Shown piece after piece: positions 36,247 through 49,420 of a stretch of 64,000 nt of DNA (within the stretch, counting starts at the first letter, position 1; the number at the start of each line of letters is the position of its first letter). This DNA comes from Trema orientale. Taxonomy: Eukaryota > Streptophyta > Magnoliopsida > Rosales > Cannabaceae. The stretch is from NCBI GenBank assembly GCA_002914845.1, contig JXTC01000051.1:581179-645178 (forward strand), in the 5' to 3' direction. Position numbers and translations under genes: made by a program. Under the pieces are notes generated by a model. It made no database searches and was not told the origin of the DNA. It saw only the letters and a program-made list of their open reading frames with translations.

Positions 36247-36900
36247 TAAGCACTAATCATATGCTTTGTACTTGATTGTTCTTCAGTAAAACTCTAACGG
36301 TGACAGGCTAATGTTTGCAACAATTGTATAAATTCACTATATAAGTTAAAATTTCAAGAGACAAAGTCGTACAACATGTATAATTTAGGGGCTATTACAA
36401 TAGTTAACCCTTGAATATCAACCCTTGAATTTAGGTTTGAGTAAGGGTATTTCTGTCTTTTTTGTTTTAAATTTGCCTAAATTTTGACTTATGAGTGAAT
36501 TTATTTACATGCCGAAATCCGAAGTCAGGATTTTATCAGGTAAATTATCTAATCTAGTTAAAACCAAATGAAAAGTTTAGGGTTACTATTTTTTTCCCTC
36601 GAGTGCTAATCTATTTTTGGGTTCCTTTATAAAATAGATAATTTCAAAGTGATTTTAAAAAAAAGACTATCTTTTTGGATTTTTAATGATATAGTCCTTC
36701 TTGATCCATGCTTGAATATACTCAATACTATGCCTGACTATGCTCAACATTATGCTCGACCATGCAAAAAGTGTATTTTGCAAAGAAAATTCTTAAACAT
36801 AGGCCATTTACTAAAATTCCTTTTCAAAAGTTCTATTTCCTCTATTTGCCAACAAATTAAGTATCGTTCAAGCTCAAATAGTTGTGCGTTTTTAAGCATT
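36247..36900. other. Intergenic, nothing recognised
   Basis: AT-rich flank of the Ty3/gypsy element without coding homology or terminal repeats. Confidence 0.4.
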
Positions 36901-38280
36901 TTTGTTGGTTTGATATGTTTTTATGTATTTTCATAGATTTTGTTAATAAATAAGAATTGAGATGAATTTGTGCCAAAAATGAGAGTTTCAAACCATTTAG
37001 ATTCAAGTCGGGATTGATCGAGGTGAGCCGGAGAAAAAACAAGGCAAACGGAGCTCTCGAGTAGTAAGAGGGGTGCCCATGTACCACTAGGCAGCAGGTG
37101 GGGCACCCCTACGCCCCAAGGAGGCGCCTATGCACCTCTTCTGCTACCTGGTGGTGGCGCAGGTGTGCCTATGACACGTTTTTAAGCTCTTTTAATGAGC
37201 TTTAATGGCCCGAGTTACTCTTTTCTCATAATCAATAGTGGAGACTCATCCATCATTAAGTGTGCTTGAATTTGACCTAAAGAATTCTTGAGAAAGATTC
37301 TTGAAGACTTGAAGCTCATCTCCACAAGAATTTTTTTTTTTTTCCTTTCTCTCATCTTAATCTCTTAAAAATTTGTATTGAGCTTATTGTGTGAACATGC
37401 TTGGATTTATGAATTTCTTGTTAAGATTAGCCATGGATTTTACTATTTTTGGTTAGAATTTTTATGTTGTGATTTGATTTATCCTTTTTACACTCTGTTT
37501 TAATTATTTTATTTATTGTTAGTCTATTTTCTATTTCTAATTCATTTATGGCTCTCCTTGCTTAATGCTCTAATTTATTTAGCCAATAAATTATTTGATC
37601 TTAGGTTATAATTTTGATGCTTAGGAAAGAGTAATTTCATAATCCGATATTGAGAGGCATAATTTAGGTAGTTGTGAGATCGGGAGGAGATTAACACCTA
37701 GATAATCACTTTGATAGTTTGGTAGTTTGGGTTATTATGAGATCAGGAAGTGAGCAATACCTGAACTTCCATTTGAGGGCTTAAACTTAATGAACACTTA
37801 ATTAATCGGGATTAATAAAGATATCAACTTAGATTAGTTAGGTGTATTACCTCATTTCACACTTGGGAGAGGTAATGAGGTGAGATTAGATCTTTCGATT
37901 AGTGAATTAAATAGAATTAGACAGATAACTACTCAATTTGATAAACTTAAGAGTAATTAGGGAGAATTGAGTCCTTAGTACATTAGTGCATAGTTTTATC
38001 CATATTTTATTTACATTTTATTCTTTTTATATTTGTTTTTATTTGTTTATTTTTATATTCATTTTGTTTTTGCGCCTAAATAGAGTCGGGTTGTGATAAT
38101 TTCGGTACTTAGCGATAGTTTAATACCCAATCTCTGTGGATTGATCCTTTCTTGACGCTATGCTAATTAGTTTTGATTTTTATTAGGACGGACTAGGTTA
38201 GTTAATAAGACGAGAATATTATAAATTATAAATTTGATTTTGGGCATTTATATCCAACGACTAAATGTTTCCACGCATCA
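36900..38280 (+). mobile_element. Probable old LTR-retrotransposon leader/LTR fragment (Tat/Athila-like)
   Basis: Contains a GC-rich block at 37050-37170 with repeated GGCACCCC, GGCGC and CAGCAGGTGG words. A long leader follows, with a TCTCTGTGGATTGATCC motif (near 38131) and an ending like TTTCCACGCATCA. This arrangement recalls untranslated parts of Tat/Athila Ty3/gypsy elements. No coding part was identified. Family and limits are uncertain. Fossil. Confidence 0.35.
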
Positions 38281-38406
38281 TTACCCAATTTCCTAATATA
38301 CTTTTTTCCTATTTATATATATATGGCGAATTTTACAATAGGTGGTGAAAAGGGTGAAAATTTCCTCATAAATGTCATAGAACACGTGTCCAAGAACATA
38401 CCACTT

Positions 38407-38985
38407 CTAAGGATGGTAATATAACTCACGGTTACGGGCATTTATGATTATCCGATCCAAACGGGGAGAAAAAAAACCGCTTAAGCAGGAAAAATGACCG
38501 GGGCAGGGAATAAACGCACTATTAATATGCGGGTATGGTGCGGAGATGGTATTAGCATAATCCGCACTGTACCCGCCTCGATATATATATATTCACATTA
38601 AAAATATTATACGTACATATTTATTTAATTTTATACTACTTATATTTATACATCATTGGTAAAATAACGATTTTAGAAAGTTATATATACTTATATATTT
38701 GAATTTTAGAGTTTCAAAATTATTTAGTATATTATTATGTTTAATTTTTGTCAATTATAAAAAATTTAACATTTTTATCTTAATTTTTTTTTCTTATTTT
38801 GTCATTATCAACGAGTAATGGGTAACTATGGTTTTTTCCATTATCTAGTAGTTATTCCCCACACTATCCTTGCATCTAAAAAAATGGTTAATGAGGTGAA
38901 TATGGTATTACGATTGGCCTTCGTGGATGGGGACGGTAATTGAAAAACCGTCTCCGATCCACTTCATTGCCATTCCTAATCACCA
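38407..38985. mobile_element. Degenerate hAT-like non-autonomous element
   Basis: The left end AAGGATGGTAAT and the complement of the right end (TTAGGAATGGCAAT) match as hAT-type ends. The subterminal zones are GC-rich (ACCCGCCTCG, GCGGGTATGG, GGGGACGGTA) around an AT-rich centre, as in the elements at 26029 and 58289. No clear target duplication. Confidence 0.55.
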
Positions 38986-39778
38986 CCGATGCCAATTCTG
39001 CCACGTGTACAAGCTCATCATTATCAAATTTATATTACTTAAAGATGGACAAATAAGGTGCTGCTACATGTATAAATAATCATGATTACAATGTTAATTA
39101 TGAGTGGTTAACCTGAGTACTGGCTATAACTAGTACAAGTTGGAATAAAATACTCAGAAGAAAATCCTTATTGGACCACACTCTACTAGTCTACTTAAAT
39201 AGAATTTAGGTATTCGTTACTTATAGGGTCCAAAAGTGTTACAATATAAAGCCCATGGAGCATTTATTAGGGAGATGGGAAAAAAAAATCTACGAGAATA
39301 GCATGAGAAGTTGATGAATTTTACATTATTTCTAGCCAAAATAGAAGATAATAATATATTTTAGGAGAATCTTTTGCTTCAGTTGAATTATTACTATCTC
39401 ATAATTAATTCCCTTTGTGTTTTAGCTTTTATTTTAGAGTATCATTCATTTTTTAGCAGTATACTATCTTCTCACCTATAAGTTATTAGTCCCACCTAGA
39501 AAAATCCAAATGAAAATAATTAAGTTTGTAGTAGAAATTTATTAAATAGGATTTCAATTAACTTGTAATTTATAGTTGTTTACAATAAAGATAGTAGAAA
39601 CTAGAAACTAGAAAATTTATTACAATTTATAATATTAGATTTTTAATTTCAATTCATTTGTAGTAGTTTACAAGTAAGTTAGCAGAAAATTTATTAGAAT
39701 GTTATATTTTAAATTTCAATTAATTTTTAATTTTTAATTGTTTATAATTAAGTTTTACCGAATATCCATATTTGTAAT

Positions 39779-40452
39779 NNNNNNNNNNNNNNNNNNNNNN
39801 NNNNNNNNNNNNNNNNNNNNNNNNNNNNNNNNNNNNNNNNNNNNNNNNNNNNNNNNNNNNNNNNNNNNNNNNNNNNNNNNNNNNNNNNNNNNNNNNNNNN
39901 NNNNNNNNNNNNNNNNNNNNNNNNNNNNNNNNNNNNNNNNNNNNNNNNNNNNNNNNNNNNNNNNNNNNNNNNNNNNNNNNNNNNNNNNNNNNNNNNNNNN
40001 NNNNNNNNNNNNNNNNNNNNNNNNNNNNNNNNNNNNNNNNNNNNNNNNNNNNNNNNNNNNNNNNNNNNNNNNNNNNNNNNNNNNNNNNNNNNNNNNNNNN
40101 NNNNNNNNNNNNNNNNNNNNNNNNNNNNNNNNNNNNNNNNNNNNNNNNNNNNNNNNNNNNNNNNNNNNNNNNNNNNNNNNNNNNNNNNNNNNNNNNNNNN
40201 NNNNNNNNNNNNNNNNNNNNNNNNNNNNNNNNNNNNNNNNNNNNNNNNNNNNNNNNNNNNNNNNNNNNNNNNNNNNNNNNNNNNNNNNNNNNNNNNNNNN
40301 NNNNNNNNNNNNNNNNNNNNNNNNNNNNNNNNNNNNNNNNNNNNNNNNNNNNNNNNNNNNNNNNNNNNNNNNNNNNNNNNNNNNNNNNNNNNNNNNNNNN
40401 NNNNNNNNNNNNNNNNNNNNNNNNNNNNNNNNNNNNNNNNNNNNNNNNNNNN
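39779..40452. other. Assembly gap of 674 N
   Basis: Run of N directly upstream of the hAT transposase remnant. It probably hides the 5' half of that element. Confidence 0.95.
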
Positions 40453-41877
40453 CATTACCATATAAAATTCCAATTACTATGTTTTACAATTCAAAAATAG
40501 GTTCATTAGTATTAAAAGATGAAGATTGGTTTATTTGTGAAAATTTTTTACAATTTTTAGACATTTTTTATGAAGCTACTGTTGTATTATCTGGTATTTA
40601 TTATCCTACTTCTCCAATTGTTTTACGTCATATCTATTTTATTGCTGAAATATTTTGTAAGACAAGATGTGACCCTATATTTGAATCAATTATAACACGT
40701 ATGCAAGATATATTTTTGAAATATTGGTTTCCAATTCCTTTATTATATTCATTTGCTTTTATTTTAGATCCTAGAAGTAAATTAAATGGTCTTTCTAATT
40801 TAATTAGCTATATTTCTACATGTTTTGAGGAGATAGATTATACTTCTGAATATACAAATGCTCGTGACAAATTTTTTGAAGCGTATAGTGTATATGAGGC
40901 TAAGTTTGGCAGTAATCAACAACAACAACACACTCCTCCACAAGAAACTGAAGAACAATCAAAAAATAAGTCTTTTTGGAACATGATAGGTTCTCGTCCT
41001 CAAGGGCGTGGTCGTGGCTCATCATCAACATCATCAAGTTCAAGTCAACCACTACCATCAATAAATCAACAGCAATCCTCTGATCTTACTTAATATATTG
41101 AGCTAGACTCTAACATCGACCCCGATGATGAGAACTTCAAAGTTTTGGACTGGTGGCATAAGCGTCAATCAAAATTCCCGGTACTTTCACAATTAACCCG
41201 TGACGTTTTAACAATTCACGTGTCCACGATTTCTTCAGAGTCTGCTTTTAGCACGACTAAGATGATAGTAGATGAGCGGAGGACTTCGCTGGCTCCTGAA
41301 ATGGTAGAGGTGTTAGCATGTATTAAAAATTGAGAAAAAACGGCAAAGCGAAATCAAGACACTATTCGTATTTGTAATGAAGAATTAGCCGAAAATTTCA
41401 ATAACTTGTACATGAATGACGATGATGAGTCATAAACTTATAATTAATGATATACTAGTTTTTTCAAGTAATAATTTCAATTGTAATAAATGATCATCAA
41501 TAAAATCAAATTTCAATATTTCAAATTTATTTGTTTTATTATTTTTCTTAATATCCTATTTAATTATTATTAATTTTTTAACAATAGAAAACATATGTAG
41601 TTTATGTTATCAATTTTTTTTAATGAAAATTCAATTAAAAAGTTTGAACTTAACATGTTTAAAAAAGTTGTTAAAAAAAATAATTAATAGGAAAAAAAAA
41701 AGGGACGAGGACGGGCCGGCCCGTTATTGGCCCGTCAAAAAGCCCGGCGGGCCAACGGGCCCGGGCCGGGCCCTTTTTTTTGGATAGGCCGAGCCGGCCC
41801 GTCCCGTCCCGCTCAATCTCAAAAAGCCCGGGATGGGCGGGCCGGGCCGGCCCGACCCGCCTATTTTGCCACCCCTA
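40453..41877 (+). mobile_element. hAT DNA transposon, 3' half with transposase remnant
   Basis: From 40453 one frame encodes a hAT transposase C-terminal half: a W/F-rich RNase-H-like segment (DEDWFICENFLQFLDIFYEA), FILDPRSKLNGL, an S/Q-rich linker, then the hAT dimerisation domain (FPVLSQLTRDVLTIHVSTIS, SESAFSTTKMI, DERRTSLAPEMVEVLACI). The same frame has a TAA at 41091-41093, before the dimerisation domain, and a TGA at 41331-41333, where the family normally has Trp. It resumes with EKTAKRNQDTIR and ends with TAA at 41433-41435. So the copy has two premature stops but no frameshift in this part. The right terminus at about 41877 (complement TAGGGGTGGCAAAAT) is preceded by a GC-rich GGGCC/GGCCC subterminal zone. 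The left end lies in or beyond the N gap. The zf-BED N-terminal part is not visible. Confidence 0.85.
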
Positions 41878-42694
41878 TCTGGTTCTAATATATAGGACAC
41901 AAATATCTATTACTAATCATTTATCTAAACGAAGTGTTATTTCTTGGATATGTTATTTAACAAAACTCCCCCTCAAGTTGTTCCAGTCATGCCATTTCCA
42001 GAACTGGAACTAGTAAAGTCATGCCATTTCCGGACCTGGAACTAGCAATACATATTTTATGAAGGAAATAATAATTTTTTATTTTATTTTTGAAAATTTT
42101 ATTTTAATATTTTTTTCTTGTCATATGTGTTTTTTTTAATAAAAATATGACATTAATAAAATAATATAATGTTAAATCTAATTCAGAATACATAAAATAT
42201 TCATTTTAAGCTTGAGGGTATTTTTGTCATAATGGAATTGATTCCATTCTTTTACACTGTCAACCAAACTTAAGAATACTCATTCAGCTACTGATTCTAC
42301 CACTCTAACCAAACAGCATAATTACATTATCATTCATTTTCTATTCCATTCTGATTATTATTACCGTTACCATTCCACCGCTGCAACCAAATGGACTCTT
42401 AGAGGTATCGCTATTATAGATAAGGAGAGATCTTTTATCAAATTCCAATATATATAATTATATATAGTGTTAGAAATATCAATTTCTCATAAGTTTGATG
42501 TTTTTTTTTTTAATATGAATTTTCTCTTTACATTTTAACAAAAGTATAATGTTTTTTAAGGTGTGGACTTGTCATCGGGCTGATGCACTTTCTTATGTTA
42601 GTTTTACGAGCTTCACTTAATTAACTGTAACAAAAAAGATAGCTAACTTTACAATTTTGCCACTGCATCTTTAGATCCTATTTGATGGAATTTT
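41878..42694. other. Intergenic with mobile-DNA scraps
   Basis: AACTCCCCCTCAAGTTG near 41960 is a string often seen in antisense Ty1/copia LTRs. A tandem pair of about 30 bp (AAGTCATGCCATTTCC at 42016, and its neighbour near 41985) follows it. The stretch 42230-42405, ending CAACCAAATGGACTCTTAG, resembles one end of a Tourist-like MITE without a matching left end. No gene. Confidence 0.35.
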
Positions 42695-42965
42695 TTTTTT
42701 ATTTGCCAAAACTGTACAAAAAGTTTATTATTTTAGAAGACCATTTTTGTAGTAATATTCATTTTATCTTAGGTTCTTTTGTCCGAAACTCTTTTTTATT
42801 TTTATTTGTTTGTGAACAAAATTTAGACACTTGCACTAATGGTGGGCGGGTTATATTTATTCTCAACTTTTTGTAACACTCAAACCCTCACTTTCAGTTC
42901 ACTCACGAGGAAATGAATGAAAATAATAATAATAATAATAAAATAGAGTTGCGTCTATAGCCCCA
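42695..42965. repeat. Interspersed repeat C, copy 1
   Basis: Matches 57195-57467 in the same orientation. It shares AAATTTAGACACTTGCACTAATGG as two overlapping words, an AAACCCTC segment, TCACTCAC(G/A)AG(G/A)AAAT and a final GC(G/A)TCTAT. No coding capacity. Possibly two insertions of one unknown element. Confidence 0.7.
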
Positions 42966-43594
42966 TAAAATCCATTCCATTCACATCTAGAGGGAAGAAA
43001 AAGAAAGAAATTTAAATCCTAAACCCTACATTTGAACCTTCATACTTACATGCTTTCCTTCTCAAAACAACACTTCCTTTATGAAAACCCATGAGTAATC
43101 TAAACCCAAATGATCTTTTGTAATTTTCCTATTTGACAATTTATGTTACAATATAATTCCTTCAAACTAATTTATTGCTTTCAAAAGAAAACTAGTTCTA
43201 TCAAACTACACTTATGAATAATATCATATTGAAATTAGTTATGTTCGGATTTGTTTTTGTTTTTTATTTTTTCCATTTTAAAATAAAATATATAATAAAT
43301 AAAATAATAAAGGATAGTTTCACCGATTGTCCCCGAAGTATGGTTTAAGCACCATTTTGACTCCTTCACTATTTTGATATTGACCATTATATTCTTCAAG
43401 TTTGACGATCTTTTAATTCAATGGTCAATAGTGCAATAATATCAAAGTTCTAGGTAGCATACTATTTAAATTGAAATTTCAAAGTTCAAAATAATAAAAC
43501 TATAATCATACGCTATCAATGAAATTAACTCGATCAATTTTGTACGCCAAACATATCTTTAAGGTTAACTAGTATTATTGGTAATTGAATTTAT

Positions 43595-43945
43595 TGTTCA
43601 TTAGCAATTTCGCCCTTGAAAATTTTTCCTTGCAATTTCATCCTTGAATTAAGGAACTTAAGACAATTAAGTCCAATTCAATGATGCGGTTAAGATTTGG
43701 ACAGAAAAACACTCGTGCAGTTCTATGGTTAGATTTTCAGGGGCAATATTGGAAAACAAATTGTCCCTTACTCTTTTCCTCCCTTCGGCCACCACTCTTC
43801 TCCAAACTCCCTCTAATACCAATTGGACTTTATTGCCACAAGTTTGTGAATTACATGACTAAATTGCCAAGAAAAGTTTTTCAAGGACAATAATGCAAAT
43901 AAACGACAAATTTAAGGACCAAGAGTGCCAATTTCTCTATCTTTG
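43595..43945. mobile_element. Foldback MITE, likely
   Basis: The left part (GCAATTTCGCCCTTGAAAAT and following) is the imperfect complement of the right part (AAGGACCAAGAGTGCCAATT at about 43914-43933). A second complementary block sits further inside (AAGTCCAATTCAATG against CCAATTGGACTTTATTG). No coding function. The GTCCTTAAA-type ends are common among Mutator-like MITEs. Confidence 0.45.
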
Positions 43946-44665
43946 ATATACTACGATAGACTTACTAGCTCAATTCTTTTCATCCCCTGAGAAATCCGAA
44001 CTGTGAATTCATCGTAAAAATGGAACCCGTACTTGAATAGCCAAAATTTCTAAGATTACCTTAAAATTGGCAGAGCAAATCTACATGTAACCAATTTACC
44101 ACTCAATAACATAAATGAGGTAATAGGTGCTCAAACTATTCTTCAAGCGATCTTACGTCCAAATCATTTCACAGCAAAGATCATGGTATATATAATTCAA
44201 CTTGAAGAACATGTACCACGATGAGTGCCCCAGGTTACCTAGGACCACCTTTTTCCTAATAATCTTTCTTTCACCAATAAAACAAAATAAAATAAAATAA
44301 AGGACCAATTTGAGTTAAAGCCAAAACAGATTTGACAGAATTTTCATTCTCTTTCTTTCCCAATCAAATTCATTCTCAACTTTTTACATCATCGGAATTA
44401 TATGAGCTTTATGTCATCTAACCTCCCATATCTCTTAATCCATATATATATGATGCTCCCAATCCTGCATTGAGAACTAAAAGCAAATCATCAGCAGTAG
44501 AAACCAGAGCTAGATGGCATAGATCATCAGAAACCGGATAAGCAATCAGTAGTCACGTGAGCAGCAGAAATTGCTGACCTTGATAGACATATAACAATAC
44601 CAGTCATGCCAAGGTCTATTTTCCTTTCCACTAAAAACACCTGTGTTACATGTTCGTACTAAATT

Positions 44666-47600
44666 CTAGGACTTTAAACAGTTAAAAACTCTCGTCCAAA
44701 ATCCATTAGATTCCACTGTTTCTGGGGACTCAACTGGTTCCTTAAACTTTGCCTTCTCACTTAACTCTTCAAATGAGTCAATAAGATTTTGAAGCCTAGC
44801 AACAAATTCGATCAAGAGAGATGTAAATGTCGCTAGTGACAATGCACTTGCATTTTCATAAGTTTTTGACTCTTCACGTGTAGGCTCTCCATTAGCAGTA
44901 AAGATAAGACCTGCATGCCATGATATATTTTTCTTGAGTAAGTTATCTGGGGGGACACATGATGATGTGGAGTTCATGCCACTTGGGAAAGACTTCATGC
45001 CATCATGGTTGAAACTAGCGCCCATAGAAACTTTCTCGTCCCAACTTTTTGGTACAGGAACAGATCTGAGATCGAGTACAGCTTCACTTAAGGACTTGTA
45101 TTCATGATACTTAGCTTCGTCATCATCCATGTTCAAGGACTCTTGGGGTGCACCTGGTTCATTAGGCCTATTTCCAATTTCCCAACCTTCCGAATTGACA
45201 AGAATGTAGGACTTCTTATCAACTTTCTTTTGCAACTCTTCTGCAGCCTCATGCACTTCATAAAGTATATCCAATTGGCCTAATTTCTCCATCTTTTTCA
45301 CTTTGTTTCCAAGTTCACGTAATACTTTAGCACCTGCTGATCCTACCCTCCTAAGCTCATTATGGAAAACTTGTCTTCTCTCAGGTGGAGCCTAGATAGA
45401 GCGAGATTAAATCGTATCAGTGAATTAAATGTCATCTTTAAGACAATGATATAAATAAGAATTTTCATGGAAAATCCTCTCGAAATGTATCAAGCACAGA
45501 TATAAATGAAGGCATGAAAGACATTCATGATATATTATCTCAGAGAAACTTAAATACTAATGACAAGTCAAATAAATGAAACTACATTTAGCACATATGG
45601 TCCTTCAACAAGAGTTTCTTCCAGTCTTTTTACATGGGAAAAGTACCAATATCACAGCTCTAAGGAAACGTAGCTCCTAAGGTCCTTATTATCCTGCATA
45701 TCGGTAAAACTTTGGCTTTTAGACAAGGGTGTTAGTTTAATTCTTAGCTAGCTCATGTAAAAGGGTGGAGGTTAAAACATAAAGACCATATCTAGATTAC
45801 TTGCAGCAGGTCCATGCCTTCACAAGACACACACAGGGCAACATTTTCATGTCTTACGGAAAATTAAGGCATTTCTTCAAAAGGAAGATCTATAAAACAA
45901 AACTCTTACAAAAACCATAAAGAAGCTTTTACAACGAAATCTCAAAAAGTTCTTAGTAGGCTGTCAAATGACAATGATATCAAAGCTTTATTAAACAGCA
46001 GGTTGAATGTCTCACAGATCCTTGACTGTTTTTTAAGTAATGAAGTGAAAATTGACAATTGTAGGTTACAGAAGGATTCAGACAACAAAAAAAATTAAAA
46101 AAGGAAAAAAAAAAAAAGGAAAGAAGAAAGTAACACGTAATTATCAACATCACCAAAACAAACCAAAAGCACATGTAGTGATGCATTTAAAGTGTGTTTG
46201 TGGTAATTTTTTAGCTCTAAATTTTAGTGATTACTTAAATATTACTTAAGAAATTGATATTACATAATTGAGGGTAAAAGTTGAGGTAAATTATATGTAG
46301 ATACCCTATTCGGTTTGGTAGTTTCTGCACATGGTTTCAGTTTAAAACCAGCCAATTCAGCTGTTTTAGCTCTCATAAATTTGCTAGATAGTCCGCTAAA
46401 TTTCCACAAACTAAATCTAGAAGGGCTTCAGCTGCTGCAACGTCACCGGTTTCCTTAATAAACTGTGTACTGGAGCAGTTAAACCACCTGGTTGGAAGTT
46501 CTTTATTCCTGCATGTGAACAGAACTGTTTATTTTGAATTTTGCACATATAATCCTTCTTCTAGAAACCCCCTAAAAAGGGTTTAGGGTACAAGGAAAAT
46601 ACCCTACTCATTAGTTATTCAATAACCCCTAAATTCTCTTTATTTCTTCTCTGTTTTTGGTCTAAACATGTTCAACTTAAACTAATAATATTGAACACTT
46701 AGGGCTTGCTTGGATTCACTTCCAATTTTTTGTTTAAATAAATTGAAAACAGAAGTAAAAATTTTGTTTTGATTTTCAATTTTTATAAACAAGAAACATG
46801 TTTGGCAAATTTTATTTCACTATTTATTTTCAAAAATAATAAAGTACAAATAATAATAAAGATAGTCATATAGACTTATATTTGTGTATGTATATACATA
46901 TATGTATGTACACACTTGTGTACAAATATTTGTATGTTCTTTTGTTTTTGAAATTTGTTTAAAAAAATAAAAGTATTAGAAATTTTTTGTTACCACTTTT
47001 TTTGAAATTTTTGGTAATAATTTTTAAAAACAAAAAACAAAAACAAGGTTGCCAGGCAAACTTTCAAAAAAAATTTCCATTTTTCTGTTTAAAAAAACAA
47101 AAAACAGAAAACGAAAGTGAATCCAAGCAAGCCCTTAATTAATCTATTTAATCTGTTCTGATCATTATTTAGGGTCTCTCCCCAGAACAAAGTGTACTGA
47201 CTAAAAGACATGGAATACTCTTTCAGGCCTTGCAGCAGCTCTTCCTAAGATACAGGAATATAAGAGCATAACCACCCATACATGTGAAACTAAGACTAAA
47301 TATTGTGTGTGCTTTGCTATTTATTCAATACCTATTTCATCATAAGCCAAAAAAGTTGTAAATTAGCAAGGGTCTACTTCTGCAATAAGCATAAGATTAA
47401 AAAAATTCTCAATGGGCTCATATTATAGATGTTGTCAAACCAACGAAAGCATTTCTAAAAGCCTACCAGTAATAATACCAACAATCAACATATTTTACAT
47501 TGGAAAAGTCATACTTAAGAGGTTATATAGTACCTGTATTTCCGAAAGTATGCACCCATGTACTGCCATGACTGTAAATGCACAATGCCTCAATGCTGCA

Positions 47601-49386
47601 CTTACCTTAACATAGCTCTTCCATGGATAATTGAACATCTTATAACGTCCATGAGGTGGCTCCCAGATAGCAAATCCCAACTTAAAAAGTAATAACTAAA
47701 GATGAGTTAAACTACAAATAAACAGTAACCCATAAACAGTTATGCGTCATTGTTGAAATTCAAAATACCAGAGCATCCTCTTGACTAGTAGATTCTACAG
47801 CTGCTCGGTACCCGCTATAGAGTGGATCACCAGAAGATGCTTGGTAGGTGAGAATTTTTGAAGGGACCCTCACATATTCAACACAATTAAGGTAATTGTT
47901 CACACAACCTAAATGAAATATCAAGAAATTAGCTTAGAAAAAGGGGCCAAAAACATGTAATTTTCAAAGCAAAACTTAAAAAAACTGGTGTTTATAGTCA
48001 CCTTCCAAAGATGTAGCAACTCCCATGAAATTCTTAGCCACCAAATTCTGAAGATCCTCACCAGCCCAGATGGGATATATGCCTATATTTACACCCAAAC
48101 CAACACCAGCACCAAGAGCAATAAACAAGAATCTAGTCACAGTTGTATGGATGAACTCTCCAGTCCTATGCCCAGATACCATAATGAAACAATATGTCAA
48201 GATGAACACTCGAAACCCGTATTCGTAAGGCTTCATCGTTGGGTATAATTTCGCATAAGTTGCTAAAAATCCTAGCAACCACATAAAGAAAAACTCTTAA
48301 ATGCAAGTAACACAAGAAAAAACAAGAAAGCATAATCTGCTCAAGAAAAAACCAAAATCACTCGACGAAAATCCAGACCTATGATAAAGATGCTAGCTAT
48401 TGTTAAAGGTTCTTCCCATGCTCCAGCACACTTCGACAATTCTGCAATGCTCAGAGCAAGCCCTCCCGCAGACAATGTCCCCAAACCACGATTAAATCCT
48501 TTACTAAGAGTTGCTCCTGTAGCATAACATTGCCACCAAATAAGCCAAACACAAACATGTATCACTTTATTCAATTCAAAACAAGGACTAGTTCTCATTT
48601 TTTGTTTTTTTTTTTTGTTTTAAAAAAAAAAGAAAGGGCCAAAGAGGTAAAGAGAAGCATAACATTTCAAGTTGAGAAAGCCAATGGTCACCTCAATAAA
48701 AAAAAAAAATAAACCAAGTACAAAGCTAGTTATTAGCAGGAAAAGAAATACTTTCCCACAACAGAAGAATTTCTCGAAAGACACTATTTAACTTCAATAA
48801 TTTCTTTTTTTTCTTTTTTTTTGCTATTAAAAAAAAATAACACATGGGTCTGAACCAGGCCCTGATATAAAACTCTGCTTTCACCATCATGAGCTCCACC
48901 ATAAGCACAGTCTCTAAGATTATCTCTTGCTCTCTCTCTCTCTCTCCACCTTTAGACCTTGAAAAAGAAACTGTACTTTTGTACCCAATTCATAAAAAGC
49001 CAAACTCAGGAATAAGATCTCACCAAAAAGAAAAGAAAAGAAAAGAAGGTACCTATACTGAACTCGAAGACGACAACAACAGTTAGAATGGCCCAAATGG
49101 AATGCTGACTCAAATCCTCAAAGGGTTTTCTGAGATAAATTAGCAACGAAATGAGGGAGAGAGCCAGAGCCATCTTGGCCGAGAAGATGATCTTTCTCGG
49201 ATCGGACATGCCCATCTCCCAAGCCTTAGACGAAACATCTTGAACGGTACGGACCCAGCTGACGAGGCCATTGGAAATGGATCCGAAAGAGCATGAGCAA
49301 CAACGAGAAGAAGAAGAAGAAGACCCATCTGGGTATTCTTCATTGCCTTGTATCGGGACGACCAGCTCCGAATACCCTTTGTTCAT
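44666..49386 (-). CDS. ALMT9: Aluminium-activated malate transporter, ALMT9-like (six exons)
   Basis: Minus-strand exons: 49386-49053, 48516-48379, 48271-48002, 47908-47769, 47680-47534 and 45391-44666. They join in frame to 584 residues from ATG 49386 ([11 protein letters not shown]). Seen: [18 protein letters not shown] before the first membrane helix, about six hydrophobic segments up to about residue 235, the YPIWAGEDL motif (Trp about 226), the family FAIWEPPHG motif (about 297-305), the [17 protein letters not shown] helix, and a long hydrophilic C-terminal half with [17 protein letters not shown] and a final [19 protein letters not shown] helix. Family knowledge: ALMT9 is a vacuolar malate/chloride channel of guard cells. 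The closest match by eye is ALMT9, not ALMT4. The usual N-terminus (MAAK.GSF...EKRERLLS) is encoded just upstream but out of frame (49450-49403). The chosen ATG is the first in the main frame, so about 20 residues are missing. Intron 5 is 2.1 kb and carries a MITE. Confidence 0.9.
46702..47134. mobile_element. Tourist-like (PIF/Harbinger) MITE in ALMT intron 5
   Basis: Perfect 18-base terminal inverted repeat GGGCTTGCTTGGATTCAC on the left with its complement on the right, flanked by the TTA target duplication (46699-46701 and 47135-47137). Length is 433 bp and it is non-coding. GGGC-TTGG ends with TTA duplications are diagnostic for Tourist elements. Confidence 0.92.
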
Positions 49387-49420
49387 CGATAACAACTCTC
49401 TCTCGTTTCTCCGCGAAATT

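Noticed and set aside
39738-40473. Open frames over the second N gap on both strands
   Set aside because: Mostly N. Only the part from 40453 on the plus strand has hAT homology.
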